Part shown: positions 52,381-60,231 of the stretch, in pieces | How the letters are laid out: each line of letters starts with the position of its first letter | Position numbering within the stretch: the stretch's first letter is position 1 | DNA from: Sphingomonas sp. 1F27F7B | GTDB taxonomy: Bacteria; Pseudomonadota; Alphaproteobacteria; Sphingomonadales; Sphingomonadaceae | DNA length: 64,000 bases | Direction of reading: 5' to 3' | NCBI RefSeq assembly: GCF_005503355.1 | Contig: NZ_SCMK01000001.1 | Coordinates: forward strand, 62,001 to 126,000 | The notes under the pieces: generated by a model | The model's input: the letters and a program-made list of their open reading frames with translations, nothing else | Database searches by the model: none | What the model was told of the DNA's origin: nothing | Position numbers and translations under genes: made by a program

Positions 52381-52560
52381 CACACTTCTCCTAAAAACCG
52401 CACTCACCCCGGAATGGGGTGGGCGGCGAAGAAGCGACCGGCAGGCCCGCCGACGGAGCCGGGACGCACCCGAAGGGCTGGAACGAAGAGGAAGTAAGCG
52501 CGGCCACGCGCGTTGCGGCCCGGCGCGGCGGGCCTAAAGGGAAGCGACGCCCACCCCATC
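52381..52560 (-). promoter_or_regulatory. Attenuator-like structured leader of the ParB gene
   Basis: In the minus-strand RNA, ATGGGGTGGGCG (52559-52548) can pair over 12 bp with CGCCCACCCCAT (52425-52414). The same 3' strand can instead fold locally as CCGC-C-CACCCC-ATTCC-GGGGTG-AGT-GCGG followed at once by TTTTT (52385-52427), an intrinsic terminator just ahead of the ribosome-binding site AGGAGAAG. The two folds exclude each other. The shared motif CGCACCCGAAGGGC is at 52465-52478. Confidence 0.6.
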
Positions 52561-52635
52561 GCGGGAGTGAAACGACACAGCAGCGCGATCGGGCCGGCGC
52601 AGCCCTGGCCCGATCTCCGCAGCATTGAATAGCGA

Positions 52636-52654
52636 CAATCCGCGATGCGGATTG
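52636..52654. promoter_or_regulatory. 19-bp palindrome upstream of ParB
   Basis: CAATCCGC-GAT-GCGGATTG is a perfect 8-bp inverted repeat, a likely operator for the ParB transcript or the ParB protein itself. The remaining 52561-52841 sequence has a run of eight C near 52770 and an AT-rich stretch before the antitoxin gene, but no gene. Confidence 0.5.
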
Positions 52655-52841
52655 CCAACCAGCGCGTCAGCGCCAACCCGCCATGCTAATCGTCACCCGG
52701 CAGGGACGAGACCCGTCAGGGGCTCGGTCGGAGTGCAGCGGAGATAGAGCGGCGGTCCCGCAGGGAGGCGCCCCCCCCGCCCAACTTGCCTTTCTCGTCA
52801 TTTCGATTATATTTTAATCAGATTGATGGCAGGTGATAAAC

Positions 52842-53111
52842 ATGGCGACTGAGACGAAGGTATTGACCGCGCACGTCCCCTTGGGGCTCGCGGAAAAGGT
52901 TGAAGCGATGGCCTCGCGGCTCGAACGCTCGCGCGGCTGGGTGATGAAACAAGCGCTCGCCGCATGGGTCGATCAGGAGGAGGAACGTCACCGGATGACG
53001 CTCGAAGCCCTTGATGACGTCGATGCCGGACGGGTGATCGACCACCAGGCGATCACGGCATGGGCCGACAGCCTTGGGACGGACAAACCGCTGCCCTCAC
53101 CGATCAAATGA
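52842..53111 (+). CDS. CopG-family antitoxin
   Basis: This 89-residue ribbon-helix-helix protein (VLTAHVPLGLAEKVEAMASR, LERSRGWVMKQALAAWVDQE) has a helical C-terminus that would wrap the toxin. The ATG at 52842 follows GGCAGGTGATAAAC. Its stop overlaps the toxin start (ATGA). The AT-rich 52800-52830 segment holds the promoter, probably autorepressed. Confidence 0.88.
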   Translation: MATETKVLTAHVPLGLAEKVEAMASRLERSRGWVMKQALAAWVDQEEERHRMTLEALDDVDAGRVIDHQAITAWADSLGTDKPLPSPIK

Positions 53112-53401
53112 AGATCCAGTGGACCAGCAAGGCGTCGTCGGACCTTGTGCGTCTGCACGAGCATCTGAGCCCGGTCGCGCCCGAAGCGGCAGCGCGCGTG
53201 GTCCAGCAGCTCGCCCACGCACCGGATCGGCTGCTCGATTATCCGAGGATCGGCGAGAAGCTGGAAGCCTATGAGCCGCGCGAGGTCCGCCGGATCATCG
53301 TGGGCAATTACGAGATGCGCTACGAGCTCGTAGCGGCGACCATCTTCATTCTGCGCCTCTGGCATTGCCGCGAAAACCGCAGCTTCGAGTCGGAGGAGTA
53401 A
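53108..53401 (+). CDS. RelE/ParE-family toxin
   Basis: This 97-residue ParE/RelE-superfamily toxin (MKIQWTSKASSDLVRLHEHL, DYPRIGEKLEAYEPREVRRI, GNYEMRYELVAATIFILRLW, HCRENR) pairs with the upstream antitoxin. The pair would stabilise the ICE by killing or stalling cells that lose it. Whether it acts on gyrase (ParE) or mRNA (RelE) is not decidable by reading. Confidence 0.88.
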   Translation: MKIQWTSKASSDLVRLHEHLSPVAPEAAARVVQQLAHAPDRLLDYPRIGEKLEAYEPREVRRIIVGNYEMRYELVAATIFILRLWHCRENRSFESEE

Positions 53402-53528
53402 CGGCGATGGCGCTGGCGACCACGGGCCGCGACGCGGCGTTCGGCGGCAAAGCCGCCCTGAACACTTATCTGCGCTACGCCGGGCCGGACCGTTTGCACC
53501 CAGCCCAGCCGGGCATCAGCATCGGCGC

Positions 53529-53777
53529 ATGGCCCTGTCTCGCAAACGTCGTCGTCGCGCGCCGCGCGGCTGGTCGGACGGTCTCGACGACCTGCACGAC
53601 TATATGCAGGCGCCAGCGAAGCGCGCGCCGTCCCGCGCTCGCGCCATCAAAGATTGCGGGCCATTCGCGGTCACGGACGATTGGCCCGAGCGGGTGCCGA
53701 TCGGCGACGCCGAGTTGCGCGTCATCGAAGGCCATTTGCGCAAGGAGCTGGACGACCTGTTCGGCCCCCTGCCGTGA
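53529..53777 (+). CDS. Small hypothetical protein upstream of the recombinase
   Basis: This 82-residue protein (SRKRRRRAPRGWSDGLDDLH, FAVTDDWPERVPIGDAELRV, IEGHLRKELDDLFGPLP) has a basic start and an acidic helical end. I do not recognise a family. It sits 18 bases before the recombinase, so it may be a co-expressed partner. A competing frame (53407-53799) overlaps it but its later half looks non-coding. The 53402-53528 gap has nothing clear. Confidence 0.6.
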   Translation: MALSRKRRRRAPRGWSDGLDDLHDYMQAPAKRAPSRARAIKDCGPFAVTDDWPERVPIGDAELRVIEGHLRKELDDLFGPLP

Positions 53778-53795
53778 ACTAAGGAGGATAAGGCC

Positions 53796-55493
53796 ATGAC
53801 CGACGCCGCCCTTCGCGTCGAGGACACCCCGCCGGTCATGGCAATAGCTCGCGCCGCGCTCTATCTGCGCGTTTCCACCGGCCGCCAGGCCGAGAGCGAC
53901 CTGTCGATCCCCGACCAGCGCCGCCAGATCGAAGGCTATTGCCTGTCGCGCGGCTGGGAGGTCGCGGCCGAGTTCGTCGAACCGGGCAACACCGCGACCG
54001 ATGATCGTCGGCCGGCATTTCAGGCGATGATCGACGCAGCGATGCAGAAGCCGTCGCCGTTCAACGTGATCCTGGTCCACAGCTTCTCGCGCTTCTTCCG
54101 CGACCAGTTTCAGTTCGAGTTCTACGTCCGCAAGCTGGCGAAGAATGGCGTGCGGCTGATCTCGATTACGCAAGATTTGGGCGACGATCCGATGAGCGTG
54201 ATGATGCGCCAGATCATGACGCTGTTCGACGAATATCAGTCGAAAGAGAACGGCAAGCACACGCTGCGATCGATGAAGGAGAATGCGCGGCAAGGCTTCT
54301 GGAACGGCGCGCGGCCACCCATCGGCTATCGGATCGTCGAGGCTGGCCACCGCGGCGCGAAGATCAAGAAGAAGCTGGAGATCGACCCGATCCAGGCCGA
54401 GACGGTGCGGCGCATCTACCGGATGGCGCTGAACGGCGTTGATGACAACGGGCCGATGGGCCTCAAGGCAATCGCGACCTGGCTCAACGACAACAATATC
54501 CGCACCCGCGACGGCGGGCGCTGGGGGCTTGGAGCCGTGCATCAGGTGCTCACCCGCACGACCTATATCGGCCAGCACAAGTTCAACTATCGGGATTATC
54601 GCACCAAAGCCCCCAAGCCCGAGAGCGAGCACGCGATCATGGAAGTGCCCGCCATCGTCTCGGAGGCGGAGTTCGAGGCCGTGCAGCGGTCGCTCAAGGC
54701 ACGCAGCCCGAAGATGATGCCGCCGATGGCCGTGGGCGGCCCAACGCTGCTCACGGGTATCTGCTTCTGCGCGTGCTGCGGCGGCGCAATGACGCTGCGC
54801 ACCGGCACCAGCAGCGTCGGCCGCGAGTATCGCTATTACACTTGCTCCACGAAGGCGCGGCAGGGCGCGAAGGGCTGCCCTGGCATCACGGTCCCGATGG
54901 ATCGGCTGAACGAAGCCGTAGTCGGGCATCTAGAGTGGCGACTGCTCGATCCGAAGCGGCTTGAAGAGATGATGGATCAGATTCTCGAACGCCGCGACGA
55001 ATGGGTGGATCAGCGGCGGCTCCATGTCGCCGATCTGGAGCGCCGCGCGACCGAGGCCGAAGCGAAGCTCAAGCGACTCTATGACGCGATCGAGAATGGT
55101 GTGATCGACGTGAGCGATTCGTCGCTCAAGGATCGGATCGCCGAACTGACGGCAACCCGCGATCAAGCCAGGGGCGATGCCGAGCGGGCGGTGGCGCATA
55201 TCGAGAAGATCGGTCCTGCGATCACGCCAGAGAGCCTGCGTGCCTTTGCGATGGCGGCGCGCAAGAAGCTGCGTCAGGGCGATGGCTCATTTGCCCGCGA
55301 TCATATCCGGGCGGTCGCGCAGCGCGTCGAGGTGGTCAGCAAGACGGAGGTTCGGATTCGCGGCCTGCGCAGTGAGTTGCTCCGAACCCTAACCGCCGCC
55401 TCTGGCGTAGAGGCGGCGGTGCTAGGCGTTCGCGCCTTTGAACCGAAATGGCGCGCCCGGAACGATTCGAACGTCCGACCCTCAGATTCGTAG
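53796..55493 (+). CDS. Large serine recombinase (ICE integrase)
   Basis: This 565-residue large serine recombinase has a resolvase domain (ALYLRVSTGRQAESDLSIPD; nucleophile Ser27), a recombinase domain (about 170-280) and a zinc-ribbon (ICFCACCGGAMTLRTGTSSV, YYTCSTKARQGAKGCPG). A coiled coil follows (residues about 385-470). The last 13 or so residues (after EPKWR) are read from host tRNA-Arg sequence on the opposite strand, ending at TAG within the tRNA. It catalyses integration into the tRNA 3' end and, with a partner, excision. Confidence 0.93.
   Translation: MTDAALRVEDTPPVMAIARAALYLRVSTGRQAESDLSIPDQRRQIEGYCLSRGWEVAAEFVEPGNTATDDRRPAFQAMIDAAMQKPSPFNVILVHSFSRFFRDQFQFEFYVRKLAKNGVRLISITQDLGDDPMSVMMRQIMTLFDEYQSKENGKHTLRSMKENARQGFWNGARPPIGYRIVEAGHRGAKIKKKLEIDPIQAETVRRIYRMALNGVDDNGPMGLKAIATWLNDNNIRTRDGGRWGLGAVHQVLTRTTYIGQHKFNYRDYRTKAPKPESEHAIMEVPAIVSEAEFEAVQRSLKARSPKMMPPMAVGGPTLLTGICFCACCGGAMTLRTGTSSVGREYRYYTCSTKARQGAKGCPGITVPMDRLNEAVVGHLEWRLLDPKRLEEMMDQILERRDEWVDQRRLHVADLERRATEAEAKLKRLYDAIENGVIDVSDSSLKDRIAELTATRDQARGDAERAVAHIEKIGPAITPESLRAFAMAARKKLRQGDGSFARDHIRAVAQRVEVVSKTEVRIRGLRSELLRTLTAASGVEAAVLGVRAFEPKWRARNDSNVRPSDS
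55447..55454. other. Right ICE junction (attR core)
   Basis: AATGGCGC here repeats 9363-9370. It contains the 3' end of tRNA-Arg including the encoded CCA (TGG at 55449-55451 on the plus strand). Confidence 0.65.
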
Positions 55494-55525
55494 TCTGATG
55501 CTCTATCCAGCTGAGCTACGGGCGC
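55449..55525 (-). tRNA. tRNA-Arg (ACG anticodon)
   Basis: The 77-base minus-strand sequence folds as a tRNA. Acceptor GCGCCCG pairs with CGGGCGC; the D arm is AGCTCAGCTGGATAGAGC; the anticodon stem TCAGA/TCTGA encloses CTACGAA (anticodon ACG); the T arm contains GTTCGAATC; and CCA is encoded. It is the ICE insertion target and remains intact after integration, but its natural terminator has been moved to 9326-9362. Confidence 0.95.
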
Positions 55526-55607
55526 GCTGTGGAGGGGTGCCTTTAGAAGCGGTTTTCGGATCGCGCAAGCCGTTGCGTGCAGTTTTCCACAAGCATAAGG
55601 CGCAGAC

Positions 55608-56105
55608 ATGCGATTTATTCTGCTGCTCAGCCTCACCGGCCTCGCCGGCTGCACCCAGACGACGGGCCGCTACCCCTCGCTGCTGCCCCGTCCGGTCGAA
55701 TCGACCAGCCTGGCCGAGCCCGAGCGGCCCATGCCGGTCGCGACGCCCGATGCCGCGCTCGACAAGCGAATCGCCGAGATTCGCGCGGGGCTCGACGCGG
55801 GGGCCAAGGCCTTCGCGGCGGGCGCGCAGGAAACGGAGGCCAAGATCGCCGTGTCGCGCGGCTTGCCCCAGGGCTCCGAAGCCTGGCTGCAGGCGCAGGT
55901 GGCGATGGGCGAGCTCGCCGAGCTGCGCCGCCCGGCGGTATCCGCATTGTCCGATCTCGAGGAAATGGCGACTCAGCGCGGCGTGGACGGCCTGGCCCCC
56001 TATCCCGCGCTCGACGCCGCCATCGCCGACGCCGATCGGGCCGCATCCACCCAACAGGCGCGAATCGATTCGCTCGAGGCCGCGCTGGGCGGCACCCGCG
56101 GCTAG
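55608..56105 (+). CDS. Small predicted lipoprotein
   Basis: This 165-residue protein starts MRFILLLSLTGLAGCTQTTG with lipobox LAGC (Cys15). The rest is helical and Ala-rich (ALDKRIAEIRAGLDAGAKAF, ALDAAIADADRAASTQQARI). I do not recognise a family. Its stop directly abuts the stop of the convergent 56106 gene with no gap. Confidence 0.72.
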   Translation: MRFILLLSLTGLAGCTQTTGRYPSLLPRPVESTSLAEPERPMPVATPDAALDKRIAEIRAGLDAGAKAFAAGAQETEAKIAVSRGLPQGSEAWLQAQVAMGELAELRRPAVSALSDLEEMATQRGVDGLAPYPALDAAIADADRAASTQQARIDSLEAALGGTRG

Positions 56106-58388
56106 TCAGTTGCCCGCCAGCTCCGGGTGCAGCACCCGGAGCACCGGCACCACCGAAGCATAATCGTCGGTCCAGGGCTCGAACCCCGGCCAGGACTGGA
56201 GCCGGCGCCAGCCCCCGCCCCGCGCCACCAGCCGATCGAGCACCGCCTGGTCATGGCTGAGCGCGATCCATTCGGAAGCCGATTCGGCCTCGGGCTCGAC
56301 CTGCTGCACCTTGGTGCCGCCGCCAGGCTGCGGCGAAGCGACGAAATGCGGTTCCGGCTCATAGGACAACCGCACCGCTTTCCAGCCGCCGTCGCGCGCC
56401 GCAGCCGACACTACGGGGGCCAGCGCCATGAACCGGTTGGAGATGTGGACGAGCAGCAACCCGTTCGGCGCCAGTACCCGGCCATAGGTGACGAAGGCCT
56501 GGCGAGTCAGCAGGTGCATCGGCACCGTATCCGACGAGAAGGCGTCGAGCGCGAGCAGGTCGAGGCTGGCGCTCTGCGTCTCGGTGAGGCGGACGCGCGC
56601 ATCGCCGATCGAGATGCGCGTCTGCGGCGCGCATTGCTTGAGGAAGGTGAATTTGCCCGAATCGCGGGCAAGATGGACGATCGCCGGATCGATCTCGAAG
56701 AAGCGCCAGCTCTGCCCGGGCCTGGCATAGCAGGCGAGTGTGCCGGTGCCGAGGCCGACCACGCCGACCCGGGCCGCGGGACCGTAGAGATCGGGCAGCG
56801 CCTGCATCGCCTGTCCCACGCCCGATCCGGGCACATAATAGGTCGTCGGCCGGGTCGAGAGCGCTCCCTTCAGCTGGATGCCATGAAGCGTCGTGCCGTG
56901 CGCGAGCTGGCGTTCATTGTCATAGTCGGTGACCGTATAGACGCCGAAATAGCTGCGCGTGCGGGCATCGGTGAGCGAGAGCTGGATCGAGCGATAGCCG
57001 CCGAACAGGATCAGCCCGCCCGCCAGTGCGGCCAGATAGGCCGGACGGCGCCCCACCGCGAACAGGCCGAGCAGCGCGACCAGCACGAAGGCGATCTGCT
57101 CGTGCATGATGCCGAGAAGGTTGCCGGGATTCACCGCACCGAGCCAGACCAGCAGCACGACGAGCGCGACCAGCGTGATCGTCTTGCCCCGCGTCCCGTG
57201 GCGCCAGAAATCCCCGATCGCCGAGAGCAGGAACATCTGCGGGCAGAGCGCCCCCGCCGCCAGGACCAGCAGCGGATATTCATAGGTCCAGTCGAACAGG
57301 ATCGGCGCGATCAGGCCGGCGAACACGCCGCCCAGCACGCCGCCCACCGACATGGCGAGGTAGAAGCCGGTGAGCCGGTCCGGCGCCGGCCGCAGGGCAT
57401 ACATGCGCGCGTGCAGCGTCACCGAGACGGTGAAGAGCAGCAGCAGCCCGATGATCGCGTTGAGATAGGCAAGCTGCTGATGGCCGGCGATCAACGTCGC
57501 GCCGAACATCAGGATGATCACCGGCGCGAACTTGGTCAGGATCTCCGGCAGCACTGCATTGTCGCGAAACGCCACCGAGAAGCTGAGCAGATAGAGGCCG
57601 AGCGGCAGCACCCACAGCATCGGCACCGCGACGATGTCGGTGGTGAGGAAGGTGGTGGTCGCCAGCATCAGCCCCGAGGGGACGAGCGCCAGCGCGATCC
57701 AGTGGAATACCCGGCGCCAGGGCGGCGCGGGCGTATGATGCACGACATGCGGCTCGCCTTCCACCCGGCGCGGCAGCCGCGAGGCGCAGCCGGCGACCAG
57801 CAGCAGGACCAGGGCATAGCCGCCGGTCCACAGCCAGCTCTGGCCCTTGAGCGCGAGATTGGGCTCGACGATCAGCGGATAGGCGATCAGGCCGCCGAAG
57901 CTGCCGATGTTGGAGGCGGCATAGAGCGCATAGGGATCGCGGCCATGGCTGGCGATGCTGTACCAGCGCTGGAGAAGCGGCGCCTGGGCCGAGACGGCGA
58001 AGAACAGCGGACCGATCGAGGCGACGAGCAGCCACGGCACCCACAGCGCCGGCTCGGCTTCGGCGGGCAGTTCCATGGCGATCACGCCGATCGGCAGCCA
58101 AAGTGCCGCCACCAGCAGCACCGCGAGATGAATCGTCGCCTGGGCCCGCGGCGGCACCCGGCCGAGCCAATGGGCATAGGAATAGCCGCCGAGCAACAGC
58201 GCCTGATAGACCAGCATCGCGCTGTTCCACACCGCAGGGGCACCGCCCAATTGCGGCAGCGCCATGCGCGCGACCATGGGCTGGACGAGGAACAGCAGGA
58301 AGGAGCCGGCGAGGATCGCGGCGACGAACAGCCAGCGCGTGGTGCGCGTGCCGGCCTGCGGCATCACGTCGTCGATTGCATTTTCCAT
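56106..58388 (-). CDS. Membrane-fused spermidine synthase-like protein
   Basis: This 760-residue protein has ten or more hydrophobic segments (residues about 18-500; for example LFVAAILAGSFLLFLVQPMV) followed by a spermidine-synthase/methyltransferase-like domain (RVGVVGLGTGTLACYARPGQ, RFFEIDPAIVHLARDSGKFT, DLLALDAFSSDTVPMHLLTR). Such fused MFS/speE-like proteins are common in proteobacteria and have no confirmed substrate. The GxGTG and FEIDP motifs support nucleotide-type cofactor binding. The gap 58389-58628 holds no gene. Confidence 0.85.
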   Translation of the reverse strand: MENAIDDVMPQAGTRTTRWLFVAAILAGSFLLFLVQPMVARMALPQLGGAPAVWNSAMLVYQALLLGGYSYAHWLGRVPPRAQATIHLAVLLVAALWLPIGVIAMELPAEAEPALWVPWLLVASIGPLFFAVSAQAPLLQRWYSIASHGRDPYALYAASNIGSFGGLIAYPLIVEPNLALKGQSWLWTGGYALVLLLVAGCASRLPRRVEGEPHVVHHTPAPPWRRVFHWIALALVPSGLMLATTTFLTTDIVAVPMLWVLPLGLYLLSFSVAFRDNAVLPEILTKFAPVIILMFGATLIAGHQQLAYLNAIIGLLLLFTVSVTLHARMYALRPAPDRLTGFYLAMSVGGVLGGVFAGLIAPILFDWTYEYPLLVLAAGALCPQMFLLSAIGDFWRHGTRGKTITLVALVVLLVWLGAVNPGNLLGIMHEQIAFVLVALLGLFAVGRRPAYLAALAGGLILFGGYRSIQLSLTDARTRSYFGVYTVTDYDNERQLAHGTTLHGIQLKGALSTRPTTYYVPGSGVGQAMQALPDLYGPAARVGVVGLGTGTLACYARPGQSWRFFEIDPAIVHLARDSGKFTFLKQCAPQTRISIGDARVRLTETQSASLDLLALDAFSSDTVPMHLLTRQAFVTYGRVLAPNGLLLVHISNRFMALAPVVSAAARDGGWKAVRLSYEPEPHFVASPQPGGGTKVQQVEPEAESASEWIALSHDQAVLDRLVARGGGWRRLQSWPGFEPWTDDYASVVPVLRVLHPELAGN

Positions 58389-58628
58389 CGCTTCAGGTCT
58401 CTGCGCCGCTGTGCAGCGACTCGGCTTGCCGATGGATGAACCACGAGCGGAAATTCAGGAAGTTTAGGGCACGGAGCCCCCGATTCCCCCGTCCGGAGTC
58501 TCCGCTCCATTCGGACGAGGCAAGTTGCAGGATGTGCGACACGTTCATGCAGCGGACGCAAGCAGAGGAAATGCCGCTAGTAAAGGGCCTGGGCGTGTCG
58601 GCACCGGAAGGCCGGCCCGTCCGGCGCT

Positions 58629-59159
58629 TCAATCCGCGGGGCGTACGATCCGATAGGTGATGTGCGGGTTCAGCCAATCGGGCGCCTGCGGATGGATGAA
58701 GTCGTCGGCGGGAACCCGCGTCATGCCCAGACGCTCCATCAGCCCCCAGCTGCGGGTGTTGCCCGGCACCGTCATCGCCGCGACCGTCGGCACGTCGAGA
58801 TTGGCCCATGCCCAGTCGAGGCTCGCCTGGGCCGCTTCCCGTGCATAGCCCTTGCCCCAATGCGCGCGCGCGACGCGCCAGCCGATCTCGACCTCGCCGA
58901 ACAGGGGCGTGCCTTCCGGGCCGGGCTTTAGGCCGCAAAAGCCGAGAAAGGCGCCATCCTCCTTGCGCTCGACTGCCCAGAAGCAATAGCCGTGCGCGTC
59001 GATCAGGGCATTCTGCCGCGCCATGGCCGCGTCCGCCGCCTCCGGAGACAGTGGCGGGCCGAGAAACTCCATCACCAGGGGATCCTGGCCCATGGCATGC
59101 CAGGCCGGACGGTCGCCCTCCTGCCAGCGGCGCAGGATCAGGCGTTCGGTCTCGATCAT
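58629..59159 (-). CDS. GNAT N-acetyltransferase (copy 1 of 3)
   Basis: This 176-residue RimJ/RimL-type GNAT (MIETERLILRRWQEGDRPAW) has the acetyl-CoA loop GWRVARAHWGKGYAREAAQA and the C-terminal NTRSWGLMERLGM motif. Its ATG overlaps the stop of copy 2 by four bases. It is the last gene of the hemB-GNAT operon. The acceptor substrate is unknown. Confidence 0.88.
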   Translation of the reverse strand: MIETERLILRRWQEGDRPAWHAMGQDPLVMEFLGPPLSPEAADAAMARQNALIDAHGYCFWAVERKEDGAFLGFCGLKPGPEGTPLFGEVEIGWRVARAHWGKGYAREAAQASLDWAWANLDVPTVAAMTVPGNTRSWGLMERLGMTRVPADDFIHPQAPDWLNPHITYRIVRPAD

Positions 59160-59698
59160 CGGGGACGCTCCAGCATGTAGACGATCATCGCGCCGACCGG
59201 GTCTTCGGGCGAATAGCCATGAAGGCGGAAATCGAGGTCCGGACGGCGCTGCATGCCGAGCCGCACCATCAGGCCCCAGCTGGCGCGGTTCTGGATCGTC
59301 GTCCATGCACCGATCGCCCGCGCGTCGAGATTGGCCCAGCCCCAGGCGATGCTCGCCTCCGCTGCTTCGCGGGCATAGCCCTTGCCCCAATGCGCCTCGG
59401 CGACTCGCCAGCCGATCTCCGGCATTCCGGCGACGGGCGCCTCGGAGCCATAGTTGCTGGCGATGCGGATGCCGCAGCTGCCGACCAGCTCGCCGGTCTC
59501 GCGGAGCAGGGTTGCCCAATAGCAGAAGCCATGGCGAGCCTGGTCATCGAGCCGGCGCGCGAACATGGCATCGATATCCGCGGGCGCCTTCAGGCCGCCG
59601 AGCCGGGCCATCATCGCCGGCGTGTTGACCAGGGCCTCGAACGCCGGACGATCAGCGGGTGCCCAGGGGCGAAGGCGCAGGCGCGCGGTCTCGATCAT
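59156..59698 (-). CDS. GNAT N-acetyltransferase (copy 2 of 3)
   Basis: This 180-residue GNAT is closely similar in layout to its neighbours (MIETARLRLRPWAPADRPAF, EIGWRVAEAHWGKGYAREAA, NRASWGLMVRLGMQRRPDLD, FRLHGYSPEDPVGAMIVYML). It overlaps copy 3 and copy 1 by four bases on each side. It appears to derive from tandem duplication; copies 2 and 3 share more C-terminal sequence with each other than with copy 1. Confidence 0.88.
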   Translation of the reverse strand: MIETARLRLRPWAPADRPAFEALVNTPAMMARLGGLKAPADIDAMFARRLDDQARHGFCYWATLLRETGELVGSCGIRIASNYGSEAPVAGMPEIGWRVAEAHWGKGYAREAAEASIAWGWANLDARAIGAWTTIQNRASWGLMVRLGMQRRPDLDFRLHGYSPEDPVGAMIVYMLERPR

Positions 59699-60231
59699 GC
59701 CGGGCGGTCGATCGCATAGACGATCATCGCGCCCAAGGGATCGCCGGGCGCATAGTCGGGATGGCGGAAATCCAGATCGGCGCGGCGGCGCATGCCGAGG
59801 CGCTCCATCAGCCCCCAGCTGCGGCTGTTGCCGATCACTGTCCAGGCGGCGATGCGCGGTCGCCCGGTATTGGCCCAGCCCCAGGCGATGCTTGCCTGCG
59901 CCGCCTCGCGCGCAATGCCCCGCCCCCAGAATTTCTCGCCGATGCGCCAGCCGATCTCCAGCTCCTCGGGCACCGGCGTGCCGGGATGACCGCCGATCCG
60001 CAGGCCGCAGACGCCCGCCATCTCGCCGGTCTCGCGCAGCTCGACCGCCCACATGCAATGGCCGTGGCGCGCCTGCTGGTCGATCATCCTGTCGATGATC
60101 GCGTCGTGCCGCGCCTGGGGTACGGGGCCGCCGAAATGCTCCATCATCGCCGGCGTGTTCGCGAGCGCATGGAAGACGGGCTTGTCCGCCTCGCGCCAGG
60201 GGCGGAGAAGCAGGCGCTCGGTGGCGATCAC
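59695..60231 (-). CDS. GNAT N-acetyltransferase (copy 3 of 3)
   Basis: This 178-residue GNAT starts at GTG 60231, overlapping the hemB stop (GTGA). Motifs are MIATERLLLRPWREADKPVF, EIGWRIGEKFWGRGIAREAA, NSRSWGLMERLGMRRRADLD and FRHPDYAPGDPLGAMIVYAI. Translational coupling to hemB is probable, although no functional link to haem synthesis is known. Confidence 0.87.
   Translation of the reverse strand: MIATERLLLRPWREADKPVFHALANTPAMMEHFGGPVPQARHDAIIDRMIDQQARHGHCMWAVELRETGEMAGVCGLRIGGHPGTPVPEELEIGWRIGEKFWGRGIAREAAQASIAWGWANTGRPRIAAWTVIGNSRSWGLMERLGMRRRADLDFRHPDYAPGDPLGAMIVYAIDRPA

Larger units (their letters stand above)
9363..55454. mobile_element. Integrative and conjugative element in tRNA-Arg (Trb type IV secretion, serine recombinase)
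   Basis: The element is flanked by an 8-bp repeat (AATGGCGC), one copy next to a tRNA-type terminator and the other forming the 3' end of tRNA-Arg(ACG); the offset between copies is 46,084 bases. It encodes a large serine recombinase at its right end, a complete-looking Trb mating-pair system, the TraG coupling protein, a relaxase, a TraF-like peptidase, ParB/DUF932/DUF736 maintenance genes, a toxin-antitoxin pair and metal/oxidative-stress cargo. All core transfer genes appear intact. Excision and transfer competence are inferred, not shown. Confidence 0.85.

Noticed and set aside
50335..52497. 720-codon plus-strand frame opposite the ParB gene
   Set aside because: Shadow of the ParB codons; no recognisable motif, and the ParB strand has a ribosome-binding site and conserved domains.
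53407..53799. Alternative gene overlapping the 82-residue protein before the recombinase
   Set aside because: Its second half reads like frame-shifted coding (Thr/Arg/Ser-rich), while the 53529 frame has a balanced composition; only the first 40 residues look plausible.
56127..58439. 770-codon plus-strand frame opposite the spermidine-synthase-like gene
   Set aside because: Antisense shadow; translation is rich in R, H, G, D, Q repeats with no domain, while the minus strand encodes clear motifs.
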